Shown here: piece after piece, positions 1 to 43,395 of the stretch
How positions within the stretch are numbered: position 1 is the first letter of the stretch
Layout: each line of letters opens with the position of its first letter
Source of the DNA: Microcebus murinus
Taxonomy: Eukaryota; Chordata; Mammalia; Primates; Cheirogaleidae
Length of the DNA: 64,000 nucleotides
Direction: 5' to 3'
Assembly: GCF_040939455.1 (NCBI RefSeq)
Contig: NC_134104.1
Location: 145,922,501 to 145,986,500 of the forward strand
Position numbers and translations under genes: made by a program
The notes under the pieces: model-generated
What the model was told of the DNA's origin: nothing
The model's database searches: none
Seen by the model: the letters and a program-made list of their open reading frames with translations, nothing else

Positions 1-1461
1 AATGGCTCACTGTTATACACACTTATTGGCTACTCTGGTAGGCTTGACAAGGGTTTGCTTTAAATGTAGTCACAGTGCCTAAAACTTAGGGGCCCTCTCT
101 CCATATGGTCAGTCTGTGCCTGCCCACCCCGGGACAGCCCTTGTCCTGCAGACCTGCCAGAGCTCGTGTGTTCCCTATACATACACTGACATTACAAATC
201 ATGCTATAAAAGTGAGACTTTAAACTGGGAAGAAGCTGGAAGACAAAGCCAGAGGCAGCTTTCACAGTAATTAGCAAGGAGTGTGGGACGGTGAGGATCC
301 AGTCAAAGCAGAATGAGACTGCAGTTGATAAGGGGCTGCAGGAACTGAGCAGAGTTCCTAGCCTTAGCCTCCAAAGGCACCTGGAGGTGGGCAGAACAGC
401 TTTCTCCCATAGTACAGGAAAGAACAGAAGGGCCCTTACCCTCTTGTCTATGCCCCTAATTCCTCCTTGGGTTGGGGGCTGCTATATGTGAAGAGACCTA
501 GTTGGCTTTGAGAGTCTGCTTAGGATGGTGAACTTTACTTTGCAACTTTAATTCACTATTGGGACTATTTGGATGCCTTGTATATTTAGAAGACATAGTA
601 GTTTAAGTTTGGGAGCTAACAGGTGTCGCCACTGGGGATACTAGCTCTGTGGCATGTAGGCCCAAGGAAGAAGAAACATTGTGGTTTCTGGCACAAGTGG
701 GTCTCTGCTAAAGGGCCTAGAACTTCCAACCCCCCCCCTCCCTCCAGGAGAGGTGGGCAAGTATACTGCCTCTCTCCTCTAACCATGACTGGCATGTTGG
801 CTAACCTGAGCCAACTGTGGCAGTGTGTAGCATAGGGATGAGGGCACTTGACAGAGTGGTGTTTGGAGGCCCCTTCCAGTACAGACAGGGCTGACTGGGC
901 TACGCAGGGATGATGAAAGCAATCAGGCCAACACTCAACACCAACCCTTTTCCTTCCTCACCCCATCTACATGCTAGATTATGACCTGACTCTGCTGCCT
1001 CCTGGGCAGCCCCAGTGACCGGAGCAGGAACAAGCACTGGACCTGAGGGTGGATGGCCGTAAGATGCCCTCCTCCCCGCGAGGCCCATGGCTTCCCCTTG
1101 ACTACACACTAAGGCTTCATGCCCCACCTAAGCAGCAAATCCTTCCCCTTCCCCTAACTCATACAAACCATATTCAGTCCAGGGTTATATTCCCAGCCCT
1201 CTATCACCCCAGAAGGACTTGTTTGAAACCCCCAAAACCAGGACCATCAGTCAGGCTAAATGCTGAGAGGTCATCTCCTGGAAACCAGAAGTAGGGCCTG
1301 AGCAGACACACAAGCCCCCTGCCAGCAGAAGTCCCTGCACGTCACCTAGGGCTGCTGCCTAGGAAGCTGAACATACAGGGCCGGGCACGCAGGAGCTGGG
1401 CTGCCTGCCCACATCTGGGCCTCATGAAATGTCATTAAGAGCCCTGTCACAGCCCAGGGTA
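1..1461 (-). other. GORASP1: GORASP1 3' UTR and downstream sequence
   Basis: This stretch lies directly downstream of the GORASP1 stop codon on the minus strand. I see no coding exon and no clear young repeat in it. The UTR probably covers the part next to the stop, perhaps down to about 515-530, where two variant polyadenylation hexamers lie. The rest would be intergenic. The UTR extent is inferred; no transcript is available here. Confidence 0.5.
534..552 (-). terminator. Candidate variant polyadenylation signals for GORASP1
   Basis: Read on the minus strand, 547-552 is ATTAAA and 534-539 is AGTAAA, both known weaker variants of AATAAA. I saw no canonical AATAAA on the minus strand between the stop codon and position 1. 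Using these would give a 3' UTR of roughly 0.9 kb. The true end may lie outside the window. Confidence 0.3.
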
Positions 1462-4400
1462 TTATTCTGGGGTAGAGACTGGGGCCTGTTTGGCCAGCCC
1501 CTCAACCTCCACCCCGAAATCTGAGCTCTCTGTGCTTGCTGGCTCCTCCTCAGCCTGGGCTTCAAGCAGCTCGGCAGATAGCCCGTCTTCTGGTGAGGCT
1601 GCAGAGGTGAGACTGTCGGGAAGGGTCAGCTGAGGCAGGTGGTCCAGCTGGGCTTGGGCACTTGGGCTGTCCAGGAAGGAGACCTCAAACTCTGACCCAG
1701 ACCAGGTGGTCTCACCTGGAACACAGAAGGTGAGGCTGAGGAGGAATACAGAACACAGGGCCACGTTCTGTCAGTAAACCCACTGACCCCCCCATTGCCA
1801 CCTCAGGCCTTGATGGAGGATGGGAGACGGAGTGTATAGATGCTTTGATGTGGCTGTATTCAACCCAGATGGTCAGCCTCTAACCCAGCTGAGGAATTCA
1901 TGGCAGCTTTCCCAGCAACCTGGAGTCCTTGCCAGAGGACTTCAGGAGATGCTAGCCACTCACCGCCCCGCTCGTGAGAACTGTTGCTAGAGCAGACGTC
2001 CTCTAGCCCTGAGGCTGAGACAGCTGTTGTGGAAGTCAGCACTGTGGAAGAGGGCAGGCTGGGCCACACACTGGCATTGCTGTTGTCCAAGAGCGAAATA
2101 CCTGACACGTCCAGGAATCCTAGGGGAGGGGCACAGTTTTTTGCCAGCACAAAACCCTGACCACTGGAAAGCCAATACCCTGGGCTCACCCTGCCCTGTT
2201 CCTGGGGCATCTGGCCCAGCCTGTGAGACCGTCTTCTCAACCCTGGTGATACCTCTCGCCCAACCCCAGTGGTGCCCATTGCCTGTTTCTGAGGAAAGAA
2301 AGGGGTTGGTATCAAGGGAGTAGCGCAGTAGCAGTGGACCTAGACTCTGCTGTTTCCAGTTTGCTGTGTGACCTGAAGTAGGCCACCTCTCTTCTCTGGG
2401 TTACAGACTCCCCATCCCTGCACTGGACTGGATGATCTGCAACTATGTTGCTGTACATGAGACATGAGGGGTCAGCAGGCCCCAGGGAAAGTTTTGGCAC
2501 TGCTGCCAAAGTCCAGCCCTGAGCCCAGCCCACTCCTCTCCAGGGCCTGCCCAATACCTGGGTCCATGACTCGCTGCACTGGAGGTGGAGGGTGAAGAGG
2601 AGTCTCCAAGGAATGTGGAAGTCCCCCAAGGTCTGGAGCACCATGGCTGACATTCCCAGGCCCAGGAAGTGGGCCTTTCATGGAGCAGTCAGGGGCCTGC
2701 AACAGGGCCTAGGGGAGCCAGACAAAGAGGAAACAGGGAGGGGGCAGTCAGGACAGGGCCTTGAAGTGAAGGATTTCACAGTCCAACTTAACCACCAACC
2801 CAACCTTGCCCTGTGAGCACCTCTGCCTGAAGGAAGGGAACAGCCCTACTTACCTCCCCTTCCTCTGTAGGCAACATGAAGTCGGCAGGCCTCCCCTACA
2901 GTGTGGACACAGGAGCACTCTCCTTACTGTGCGGAGAAGCCCCAGCTGCTCACCCAGCCCCGACACATTCCCTTTGCTGCTTGGGCCCCCATCAGTGACC
3001 CACAGAAGAGAGGGCCTTCCTTGAATTTAGGTGTACCTAGACAGCATCCTCAGATGCCCCCGCACAAACCCAGGCTCCAACCCAGTGCCCAAAGGCGCTC
3101 TCAGGACCAGCTCATCAGCCATGAAGGCAAGGCCAGTACTTCCCTGCCAACTCAGCCAGACAACCATCTCAGCTGGGACTCTGGAGGCCCAGCCCCTGGC
3201 CCAGCTTCACCACAGCCTCACTGAGGCACAAAACAAGCCCATCTCAGCCTCAGTTTCCCACTCATGAAATGAAGATGACAACTAGTGCCTCGTCTCCACC
3301 CTCACCTCTAGACCCAAGGGGTAGGAGAGCCAAAAGTGAATTTCACTGTCCCAGGCAGGGCCATCTGCTCCCACTGGGTCCCAGAAGCAGATGGGCCTCC
3401 CAGAGCACAAGGGCCCCACACAGACACCCCTGGTGAGGGTTGCTGATGGCTCCCCAAGAGCAGCCTCCAGAGTCTTCTCCCCTCCCAGCTGGCAGGCCCC
3501 TCTGCCCACACCAAACTCCCCTCTCCCCTGGTTGGCAGATGCTCCCCACATACCTCCACATACTCACTCTGCCTGGAACCTATCTCCAGGGCAGGAGAGT
3601 CCAGTGGGATGGGTCCAGGTGGTGGGGTAGCAGGTGGTGGGGCACCAGGTGGTGGGGCACTAGGTGGCGGGGCAGTAGGCGGCTTCTTGTGGTAGCTGGG
3701 GGACCGAGTTGGGATCCGGTGTAGATACCCGTAGCCGATGCCACACCCAAGACTGCCAAAGGCCAGAAACATTCAGTCCAGGGGCTTATCCCACACAGCC
3801 CTTCCTACCTTCACCCCACCCACTACCAGCAGTAAGAGGGCTGGAAAGGGCACTCCTGGACCAGTGGTCAGCCTCAGGATCTCCATGGGACTGTGTGGTA
3901 CATGCCCACTGGTCAGACCTCACCCGCCTAGCCCTGCAGCCCTCCAACTCCAGGAAGTACCTGCCATCTCCACCCCAGGCTGCATTGGGAGTTAGAGTCA
4001 CCTCCCGGCAGGAGTCAGTCTCAGTATTATAAATCATGAGCTTCAAGGGCCTCCCTTCATGGGACTCGATGAGCGAAAAGAAGTCTTCAGACTGTAAGAA
4101 ACACACAGCACCTGAGGCCTGCTCCCAGGACCAGACTGGAAACCTCAACAAAACGAGACACTTCTCAGGGACAGCACCCATCTCTCCACACCTCATCCAG
4201 GGGTCCCAGGGAGGGGCGAGCCATGGGTTCCTCACCTCCTGGAGGAGCTGGTCTGCGCCGATCACATAGTCTGCGTAGGGCTGCAGGCCGGCAAGGGCGG
4301 CAGGTGAAGATGGTTCCACATTCTGGGGAAGAATCACAAACTATCGGCCTCGCTGCTGGCGAGGTGGGAGGTGGCAGGGTAAAGAAGGGGCAGGGGGAAC

Positions 4401-7400
4401 CACCTCTGCAGGTAGTGAGTAGGACAGTTGTTCTCTGTCCCTAAGTAGGGCTTCAAGCCCAGACTCCCTCCTCCAGTCTACAGTCTGGCCAGCAGAGGGC
4501 AGCACCATGCCACAGCTCAGCAACGGACTCTGGAATCTGACCCTGGGCTCCATCCCTAGCTCTACCAACTGCTTGCTGTGTGTCTGAACAAATTACTGAA
4601 CTCTCTCAGCCTCAGGTTCCCCACAATTAAGAGTAGGATACATACTTACCTACTCACAAGGTTGCTGAGAAGATTAAAGAAATATATGCAAAGAAAGAAA
4701 ACCCACCCTGGCTACAGGAAATGTCCAACTGCTTTGCTGCTACTGCTGTAGGCATGCGGCTGAAGAGCCCTGGGGGTTGGAGGTGAGGGAAGTGAGCAAA
4801 ACTGGAAACAAGCGAGGACTGCTCTCTCTCGGGGAAAGCTCTACCACTCCCAATCTCCCAGCCTCCCTGGGAAATGCAAAGGAGTCTGCATCATCAGTCC
4901 CATCTCACTCATGGGCAAATTGAGGCAGGCTGCAAAGATTGAGAAATTTGCCTGGGCTCCCCCAAGAAGTCAGTGAGCAATAGAAGGGGCTAGAGACCAA
5001 ATTTCCAACTTCTAGCTCAGACACCCTCCTCACATTAAGCCATAGGGGCTGCACATCTGAGAACCTGAATACCACCGATAGGTGCAGGTGTCAGGTGTGC
5101 GTGGGTTAGAACAGACTCTAACATCTAGGACAGCTTAGTCACCGGGATTCATTAAGATATTGATTGATCATATATCAACGTCTCAGAAAAACCACTATAT
5201 AGAGCGTCACGTAGCTTAATGACAGGGACACACTATGAGAAATGTGTCATTAGGTGATGTCATTATTGTGCGAATATCCTAAAGTGCTCAGATGGTGCGG
5301 CCTACTGCACACCTAGGCTATGTGTATGGCCCATTGCTCCTAGGCCACCAGCCTGTGCAGCATGTGATGTGACTGTAGGCAATTCTAACACAATGGTATC
5401 TATCTAAACATGGAAAAGACACAGTAAAAATACAGTATTATAATCTCACGGGACACAGACAGATAAGCCAGTTTGGCTGTATGTGGGGAGGGGGTGGGGA
5501 GGGGAGGGGAAGAGGGAGAGAAGGAGGAGGAGAAAGGGAGAGGGAGAGAGGGGAAGGGGGAGAGGGACAGACTAGCAGCAGCAGCATTCCACTAGATGGC
5601 ATTCCCACCTTTCAAATTAAGTAACCTAGGTATGGAGGGTAAGGGTGCCCAACATCACATGGCTAACACGAAGCAGGTATCCTGTTCAGGTAGTAATGAG
5701 CTGCTTTCTCTGGGATGGACCAGACTCTGCCCTCAGAGAATCCTCTGGTAAACCCACTGGCTGTTGGCCTCTCTAGCCATCTGGCTCTGGTCCCACCCGC
5801 CTCCTGCACGCCCCCCACCACCCCCAGACCTGCTGGCCCCGCCTTCTCCCTCATGCTGGGCGGCCCCACACTCACCAGCACGTGCCACACGTACTCGTGG
5901 GCCCTGCTGAAGCTGCAGAAGCGCACGCTGGCGCCCAGCAGGCCCCGGCCGCCCCACATGTTGCTGGGCACCACCTCCACCTCACGCACCCTCATGGTCT
6001 TCGTACTGAACACCTCTAGCTTCACGGGCTTCTCCACATTGGCCTTCAGCAGCGCCATCAGTGTGTCATTGTCCTCGTTCTGTGGAGGCAATGGGGCTGG
6101 CTCCGAGGCTCCCCCATACTGGGGCTGGGATCCTCGTACAAGTCTGGGTCTGAGATGGGGCAATGGCCTTGGTGGCCCGCAGCCTGGTGGGGGGATGGGC
6201 TGGGCTGGCAGCTAGGCCCAGGATCACAGACCAGGCTTGGGCCTGCAGCCACTGTGACCCCACCTCCCACCACACCCAAACCTCCCTCCCTCAGCCTGCC
6301 AGAAAACGACAAAGCAAGCGAAAAGCCTCCTTGGTCCACAGCACTCCGGTGCTACCCCTCTGTGCGTCCCTTGGCCAGAGCCCTCACACGTGCCCCAAGA
6401 GGCAGGCCACCTCCAAGAGTCCATCTGTCCCTAGTCTATCCCAGAGAGCTCAGGAGCTGAGCTCTAGGTGGAGTCCCAATAAGGCTTTGAGTGTAGCCCA
6501 GGAGGAAGGGGAGACAGGGCTGGGCCTCCCCCTAGAAGGGAGGCAGGAGCAGGCTGGGGACATCTGTCGGACAGAGGGACAGACACACACAGACACAAGC
6601 AAAACAGAGACAAGGTAGGGAGCCTCACCAGCCTCGCATGCCCAATGGTGAGGATGAAGTCAAAGTAGGCCTCCAGGCCCGCCTTCTGGGCTGGCGAGTT
6701 CTCCTGCACCTGTCCCACAGCAGAGGCCACAGTCACTGCACCAACCCGATGGCTGTTCAAGGAGTCCCCACCCTCAGCCCACCCCCACTCTCAGTTTCAG
6801 AAACCATCACCACTCCCAGTGTCCCTGTGAGGACAGATGCCTGGCATGAACTGTTCTGGGAATTGTCAAGGTTCACTCCATCCATCCTTTCTCCCTACCT
6901 TCCCTGGTCACAAATACTCTTCTTAGGAAAATGGTTCTTTCCTGAATATGATGCACAGATGCTTCTAGAGATGCTTCACGACCCAGGGCAGCCGTGGGGA
7001 CTACCAGGAGGCATCAGGGAGACAAGCCAACACAGGCCTGTGGAATGCTGCCCCAGAGCACTGGGCCGGGGCTGGCTGGCAAGCCAAGAGGGTTTACCAG
7101 AATGGTTTAGACTGGACAAAAACGGAGGGCCCCAGGAAGGATGCAACCAACGCTGTGCCCAAAAAGAGGGAGTGGGAAAGGCAACCTGTAGCCAGATTCC
7201 AGGGGACCCCAGACCCTGGGATGGCAGACCCAGGCTCAGTCTAGCAGGTGATGAGAGCCACTGAGCCATGCTGCACAGGAGAGCAGACCCCAGGGCAGGA
7301 CTGGGCCTGAGCTGGGGAGCCTGGTGAGGAATCCCTGCAGCCTGGCTGTGGCCTGAGGAGCCTCCCCAGCAGCTCAGCTAGAGCACCAGCCTCAGTCTCG

Positions 7401-10400
7401 CCTCCATGCCCATGCGGAACGCCTTCTCCAGGAGGCATTCCCAGCCCCAGAATGCTCCCTGTGCCTCCCTGAACTCCCCAGCTCACTGCCATCTCTAAAA
7501 ACACAACAACCAGGCCTTGCAGGCTGTGGCAGAAATTCATCTCAAAGGCCCCATTTTACAGAGCCTTGCTCAAACAATGTGGCCTTTGTCCCAAGGTCCT
7601 GGACCCTGAAGGTGGGCCCACACCCTCAGGGCTTTGGTTGTGGGCACTTGATGACCCATTGGTCAGGCCAGGCCCCAGCCAAGAGGGCACAGGGCTCATG
7701 TGGTCTCAGGTTCTTGCTGCCCCTTTGGGGGAAGGCCCTGTGGCTCCTGCTACCCCCACCAACAGCCCCTTCAGCCTTAGATTCCCCAAGCTGAAGGAGA
7801 GCTCATAGAGAACCAGCTGAGAACAAACTGCTGAGCCTTTGGATCAGGGCCAGTTGGTCCCCAGAATTAGGACTACCTTCTGGGAGTGTCACCAATTAAG
7901 CCCCTGCTTGCCACCTCCAGAAGCTGCATGGCTTCCAAAGAGAGTGAGCTCAGCAACCAACCCCAGCCCTAGCTGGCCTAGCCCAGAGGGTGAGCTGCTC
8001 CCAGTTGTAAGAAAGGGAGCTCTGGGCCCTGCCTTCTGTCTCTTCAGGGGTCTTTTGAAAACCACAGGACAAGCCTGGGCAACATAGTGAGACCTCACCT
8101 CTATAAAAAAAATAAAAATTAAAAAAATTAGCCAGTCATGGTGGCACTTGCCTGTAGTCCCAGGTACTCTGGAGGCTGAGGCAGGAGGATCACTTGAGCC
8201 CAGGAGTTTGAGGTTGCTGTGAGCTATGGTGGTGCTACTACACTTTAGCTTGGGTAACAGAACAAGACCCTCCCTGTCTCTGATCCCTCAGGTAAGGCCA
8301 CTGCTCCCACTGCCTGCCTGTTCCCCTCCTCTGCATTTTGTGCCAGCTACCATCCACCATCAATGAGGTCCACAGGCCCCCTCCGCAGCCCTGGCCCACC
8401 CTTAGCCCACCCAGTCGGCCCACCCTCTCCTGTGGCCTTGTCCTCACCCCAGCTACAATCCCCTTCCCTCACGAGGACCTTATCCTTACTCACCATGGCT
8501 CCATAACTGAAATAATCTAAGCTGCTGCTACTGAACCCACTCCTACAAAACTACCGCCCTCCACCCAGCGCCCTTCACACCCCACAGCCCCACGAAGTGT
8601 GCTGCCTTTCATAAAACTTCCACCCCATTCCCCATCAGGGAGCCTAATGGAATTCACAATGATGGTGGCTTACATTCACTAAGGGGTTGGTTGACTGGGT
8701 GTGAGGGAAGGGTGCCACCTCCCCTGCTTTGTCCATCATTTAACCTTTTCTAACTCCAGATTACAGATGAAAACAAGTACTCAGTAATTCGATAATCTGG
8801 CCCCAGGAAATCTAACCCAGAGCCCTCCCCAACCACTGCTCTGTAACAGCAGTTTCCTGGTGAATCCTTTAAGCTTGCTGAGGGCAGGGACTTCTCCAAC
8901 ATGTGGGGCACACGATGAGAAGGCCAATATTTATACAATGCAGCACAGTTGTTCCCCCCCCCTTTTTTTTAAATGTAAATTGGTCATTTCACTCCTACAG
9001 TTAAAACCTTCCTTCCAATGGCTCCAGATCTCCAGATAAAATCCTAAATCTTCATGACAATATGCAAGGTTCCATGCAGTCCGGTCTCATCCTCTGCTAA
9101 TCTCCTCCTCACACCCACCACATCACCCAAACACGCCAGCCTCACCTCCTGGCATTTCCTCAAACACAAGTACAACCCACCTCCGGGTCTCTGCACTTGC
9201 TGGTCCTTCTATCTGGACTAGTATTTCCCTAAATATCTGTACTGTCCACTCTTCCTTCGGAAGCATCTGTTCAAATGCGACTGGAGCAGAGACCATTCCT
9301 GACCACTCTATCCAAAATAGCACCCACCCATTTTTGTCCTTAGAGACAGGTCTCACTCTGTTTCCTGGGCTGGAGTACAGTGATGCGATCATAGCTCACT
9401 GTAGCTTTGAACTCCTGTGCTCAAGCAATCCTCCTGCCTCAACATCCCCCACTCATCACTCTTATCTCCTTAACCTGCTTTATTTTTCTTGCTAGTAGTT
9501 ATTACCACCTACCATATATTTCTTTAGGGTCTCCCTGCTCTCCCTACCAGCATCCAAATGTAAGCTCCTGTTTTAACTCTGGTGCCTAGAACTCTGCCTG
9601 CCAGAATACTCAAAAATATCTGTTTATGTGAATGACAACCTCTGTTCCCTTGACCTATCTCCAATCTGTCCCTCTCCATCAGACCCCTCCTGTCTTCACT
9701 CCCACTATCACCTCACCACCCCATCTTGCCAAAATCCCCTATTCTTCTGCCTTCCATCAAACCTGTTGGAAGACACTCCTGGCTGGATGCATGCCACTGT
9801 CCACATTTTCTTACCGGTGCCTCACCATGAGAAAGCCCATTACCAAGCGCAAACCCCGTCAACTCTGGGTCCTCAGCGCCAGCTTGGCTTTCGCGTTAGA
9901 AAACGCCTTCTTTAGCCCTCCCATGTGGTAGCTGGTAACAGACACTTCCTTCAACACAGAGACCATCAACAGGCACCAAACCAAGAAACTTGTCTGTCTA
10001 CACCCATTTCTGCGTCCATCTGCTTTTCACAAGGGAAGGGTGGGGGGCGTGCTACTTTTCTTCCCGGCTGCACTCAGGGGTCAGAGATCCTCCGGCCCCT
10101 TTCACCTTCACGACAGCGCCCCCCACCTCCCGCGCTGGCACAAGTCTCCACCCCCAATCCCCGTCTGGCTGCGGCCCCTCTTGTCACCTTCACAGCCCGT
10201 GCGGACTCTAGGAACCCCACTCCGTCTCTGATTCCCAGAAGCCTGACCGTCCAGACCTCCCGGCAGTGGCATCTAAAGGCCATCCTCCGCCCCTCTCCGT
10301 TTCACCCTGGGGCCCCTCCCCCAGCTGCAAACGCTCTCCCCAGGCTTCTGCTGCGTTCCCCTGGCCCTCCCGCTCCCCGCTTTCCCCCTGAAGCCCTTCC

Positions 10401-10969
10401 GAGCCCACGACTGGCGGCGCGCTTGCCGCCTGGCTCCGCGGCAGCAGGCGTCCGCTCGGCCACCCCGCCCCGGGGCTGTACGACCCGAGGCGGAGACCGC
10501 GGGGTCCTCAGCGCGGCGGCTCCCTCCGCAGGCCGGCACGGGGCGCGGCACACAGGGGGCGAGCGCGAGTGTGTGCGCAGCGCGTTCCGGCGAGGACTGG
10601 TGCCTTCTCCACCCGGGAAGAGCACCATTCCGGGCGGCCGCTCCGGGAAACGCTCCCGCTTCCGCACGGCCAGCACCCGGGACCGGCGCAGGGCCCGACC
10701 GCGGCCGCAGACGGGCCGGGGGCCAGGAGTCCCGCGAGGCCGCCTCTCCCAGGCGGTTCCCACCAGGCAGGGGCACCGCCCGCCACCCGGGTGACAACGC
10801 TCGTGCCGGAGCCCCGCCACAGCCGCCCAGCGGCCGGCCCCCAGACCTCCGGGCGCGTCGCCGCGGGCGGCCCGCCAAGGTCGCTGGCGCCGCGGGGGCG
10901 ACTCACTTGGAACAGGTGGTAGCCCTCGGTGCCGCCCACGGTCTCCTCGGCGCTGTTGCCCAGGCCCAT
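1462..10969 (-). CDS. GORASP1: GORASP1 (GRASP65), Golgi reassembly-stacking protein 1
   Basis: Nine coding exons, in transcript order: 10907-10969, 6629-6709, 5876-6079, 4236-4322, 3961-4091, 3554-3752, 2558-2708, 1964-2119, 1462-1715. They sum to 1326 bp, or 441 residues plus stop, and every junction is GT-AG and in frame. The protein starts MGLGNSAEE; Gly2 is the N-myristoylation site that anchors GRASP proteins to Golgi membrane. Two tandem PDZ-like GRASP domains follow, at about residues 15-105 and 111-199, each ending in a matching WGG-x-G-x-LG block (MWGGRGLLG near 89, AWGGDGSLG near 183). From about 200 onward is the Ser/Pro-rich regulatory region, with a proline-rich tract in exon 6. 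By family knowledge, GRASP65 tethers cis-Golgi cisternae with GM130 and is disassembled by mitotic phosphorylation. The motifs SLLD (Asp317), SFLD (Asp373) and TLPD (Asp391) fit the caspase-3 sites described in human GRASP65. The start has G at -3 and +4. Recognition rests on near identity to the human protein from memory. Confidence 0.97.
3611..3680 (-). repeat. GORASP1: Coding minisatellite for the GORASP1 proline-rich tract (exon 6)
   Basis: The plus strand shows repeated GGTGGTGGGGCA-type units of about 15 bp, which on the coding strand give the [15 protein letters not shown] and PPPGP series. The copies are imperfect. Human GRASP65, as I remember it, has a related but less regular tract here, so the array has been shifting in sequence while staying in frame. 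Confidence 0.7.
4525..4700 (+). repeat. MIR SINE remnant
   Basis: The order of landmarks is that of MIR in the sense direction: a short block like TAGCTCTACCA, then TGCTTGCTGTGTGTCTGA, ACAAATTACTGAACTCTC, CAGCCTCAGGTTCC and a degraded 3' part ending GAGAAGATTAAAG. Limits are approximate. Confidence 0.65.
4880..5040 (-). repeat. MIR-type SINE remnant, antisense
   Basis: Reads as a diverged reverse-complement MIR: CCCATCTCACTCATGGGC, then AATTGAGGCAGGC, GAAATTTGCCTGGGC and GTCAGTGAGCAATAG, corresponding to the usual 'fraction-of-lines' MIR core backwards. Assignment is by eye. Confidence 0.5.
5195..5455 (+). mobile_element. MER2 (Tigger-type DNA transposon) remnant
   Basis: Matches the MER2 landmarks in order: CGTAGCTTAATGACAGGG, TTAGGTGATGTCATTATTGTG, ACACCTAGGCTATGTG, TTGCTCCTAGGCCACC, CAGCATGTGATGTGACTG, TAGGCAATTCTAACACAATG, and CAGTAAAAATACAGTATTAT. 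It is non-autonomous, so no transposase is expected. A second copy lies at 35548-36030, which helps confirm the family. Confidence 0.75.
5484..5570 (+). repeat. Purine-rich (GGGGA/GGA)n low-complexity tract
   Basis: About 87 bp made almost only of G and A, beginning with several runs of four or five G. It directly follows the MER2 remnant. The early part could fold as a G-quadruplex on the plus strand (the non-coding strand of GORASP1). Confidence 0.85.
8066..8282 (+). repeat. Alu fragment (5' truncated)
   Basis: Begins at the AGCCTGGGCAACATAGTGAG part of a left monomer, followed by a short A-rich linker and a right monomer (TTAGCCAGTCATGGTGGCA … GAGGCTGAGGCAGGAGGAT … GAGGTTGCTGTGAGCTATGG). 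There is no long A tail and no obvious target-site duplication, so it is an older, truncated copy. Confidence 0.85.
9000..9330 (-). repeat. L2-like LINE remnant
   Basis: Contains the run of blocks often seen in old L2 copies: CCTTCCTTCCAATGGCT, AAATCCTAAATCTTCATG, TCTGCACTTGCTGGTCCTTC, TCAAATGCGACTGG and ACCATTCCTGACCACTC. Assignment is by memory of the family pattern. Similar remnants occur near 11830, 54340 and 59835. Confidence 0.45.
9331..9447 (-). repeat. Antisense Alu fragment (5' part of the right-hand side)
   Basis: Reads TTAGAGACAGGTCTCACTC, CTGGGCTGGAGTACAGTGATG, ATCATAGCTCACTGTAGC, TTGAACTCCTGTGCTCAAGC. This is an antisense 7SL-derived monomer. The order fits an old free left monomer (FLAM) or a truncated Alu. 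Confidence 0.7.
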
Positions 10970-11264
10970 GACAGCGGCTCCGCTCGGCGCCCGCGGCCGG
11001 TACAGCTGAGCGGACGCCGCAGGCCGACCGGGCTTCCAGCACGGGCCGACTCTCTCGGCGCTCGATTGCCTGCGCCTCGTCACGTGCGGAGCGTGCCGCT
11101 CCCGTTCCACACGCTGACGCTCTAGCAACCGGCCGGCAGCGCCGTTTCCAAGGACGCTCGCGCCTCCACCTTTCGGCCGCGAGAGGCGTGCCTAGGACCC
11201 TGACTCCGGAATCCGGCTTCGCTCAGCCCAGCAGACCCGGACTCGGGGCCGCTAGCAGCCCGAG

Positions 11265-42176
<30,912 letters not shown>

Positions 42177-43395
42177 CTGTGGTTAGAGGGGCCCAAGCCA
42201 GCCGAAGCCATCAATCTACTGAAGTTGTATGGAGGAGCGAGAAGAGGGTGGGTAGAGAAGGGACTCAGAAAATGACATATTCTTCCCTGTTACTGTTTTT
42301 GGTTTATTTTAATTCATGTCTCATCTGGCCTAAAGGACATCCCAAAGCTTTATGTTTTTAAGGCACAGGAAGTAATTTTGCTCTGGAAAGAAAGATATCA
42401 ACTGGCTTAACGTCTGCTGGGCTCATTGGATACTTTCTAATAGACCTCACTTTTATCCCAGGCTCTGTGAGGGGGCATCGGGGACAAAGATGGAGCTCCC
42501 AGTAGAATGGTGGTTAGAAAAATACCCTACAGCTATTTTTAAATTGTTGCCTTCCCTCTCTTGCCTGGTTCCCAGCATCCTAGAGCTAAAGAAGCAACTG
42601 TTCCCCCCTGCCATGCTACCCACCGAGTCTGCCTGGCAGTGGGCCCAGGCAGGAGGACCAGCTGCAGAAGGCCCTCACAGCAGAGGCCCTGTGTAAGAGG
42701 GACTACGGGTGGCAAGGGCCATTGTCCTTCACTGTCCATACATCTGTCTCCCCTTATCCACTCCCCAAGTCTTCAGCTGGCTTCTGCTGGTCTTTAACAG
42801 TTTGGGACAAGCCTGTTCACCCTTGCCTGGCACAGGAAAATACATACCCAGAAAAAGTAGTCTCCACTTAGCTTTTGTAAAGGACATTACCAACTAATTC
42901 ATCCTCCAGAAACCCTTTTAATGCCTAAGGTGGCAAATGCAGTGGTCCCTATTTAGATGAATAATGTTAATTGCAACTAGCAAGAGGGTGACAGAGGTCA
43001 CCTTTGCTGTGCTCCCAATACTGCTCTTCCTGTTTTTCAGGATGGCAATAATGGGCCAGTCTGGCCTCAGGGGAAGGAACTCTGAACTGGGAGTCAGGAG
43101 GCCTTCGGATCTCCCCATGTGATCTTCTCAAATCCCTTCCCCTCTCTGGGTCTCAGTGTCCCCATCTGTGGCAGGAAATTAGATTTGTTACCCAAATCAT
43201 GGTACCACTCTCTGCCAGTGATATACAGCAAACATTTAAAGTTTAATAACTATGTGTCTATACATCATATTTATGTAATAGAGAAAAACTAGCACAACAA
43301 ACTCAGGAATTCATGGGTGCTTTTCCATAAGGTAGGTAGGGTGGCTCTAACTTTTAAACATACTGATACAATTGATTTAAAGGAAAAATACTTAG

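Larger units (their letters stand above)
4323..5875 (-). other. GORASP1 intron 3: MIR, MER2 and purine-rich DNA
   Basis: This 1.55-kb intron contains a sense MIR, an antisense MIR, a MER2 DNA-transposon remnant and a purine-rich tract, each listed separately. No further exon is visible. The flanking sites are canonical: donor CTG|GTGAGT at 5870-5878, read on the minus strand, belongs to exon 3, and its acceptor is CCCCAG before 4322. Confidence 0.8.
6710..10906 (-). other. GORASP1 intron 1
   Basis: The largest GORASP1 intron, 4.2 kb, bounded by donor CAA|GTGAGT at 10901-10909 and acceptor GGACAG before 6709, both read on the minus strand. It holds an Alu right-half fragment, an old L2-like remnant and a short antisense Alu piece. 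The promoter-side end, from about 10380, is CpG-rich. No other coding exon was recognised. Confidence 0.8.

Noticed and set aside
5484..5570. Possible CRISPR-like or satellite array
   Set aside because: The repeat is simple purine sequence with no spacers; no CRISPR array is expected or seen in this nuclear genome.
9925..11128. Several long open frames on both strands at the GORASP1/TTC21A promoter (up to 289 codons)
   Set aside because: They lie in CpG-rich DNA where stop codons are rare, overlap on both strands, and match no family I know. Only the 63 bp of GORASP1 exon 1 and the 27 bp of TTC21A exon 1 are supported.
11108..11165. RFX X-box in the TTC21A promoter
   Set aside because: AGCAAC and GTTTCC half-sites are present, but their spacing and order do not match the X-box consensus.
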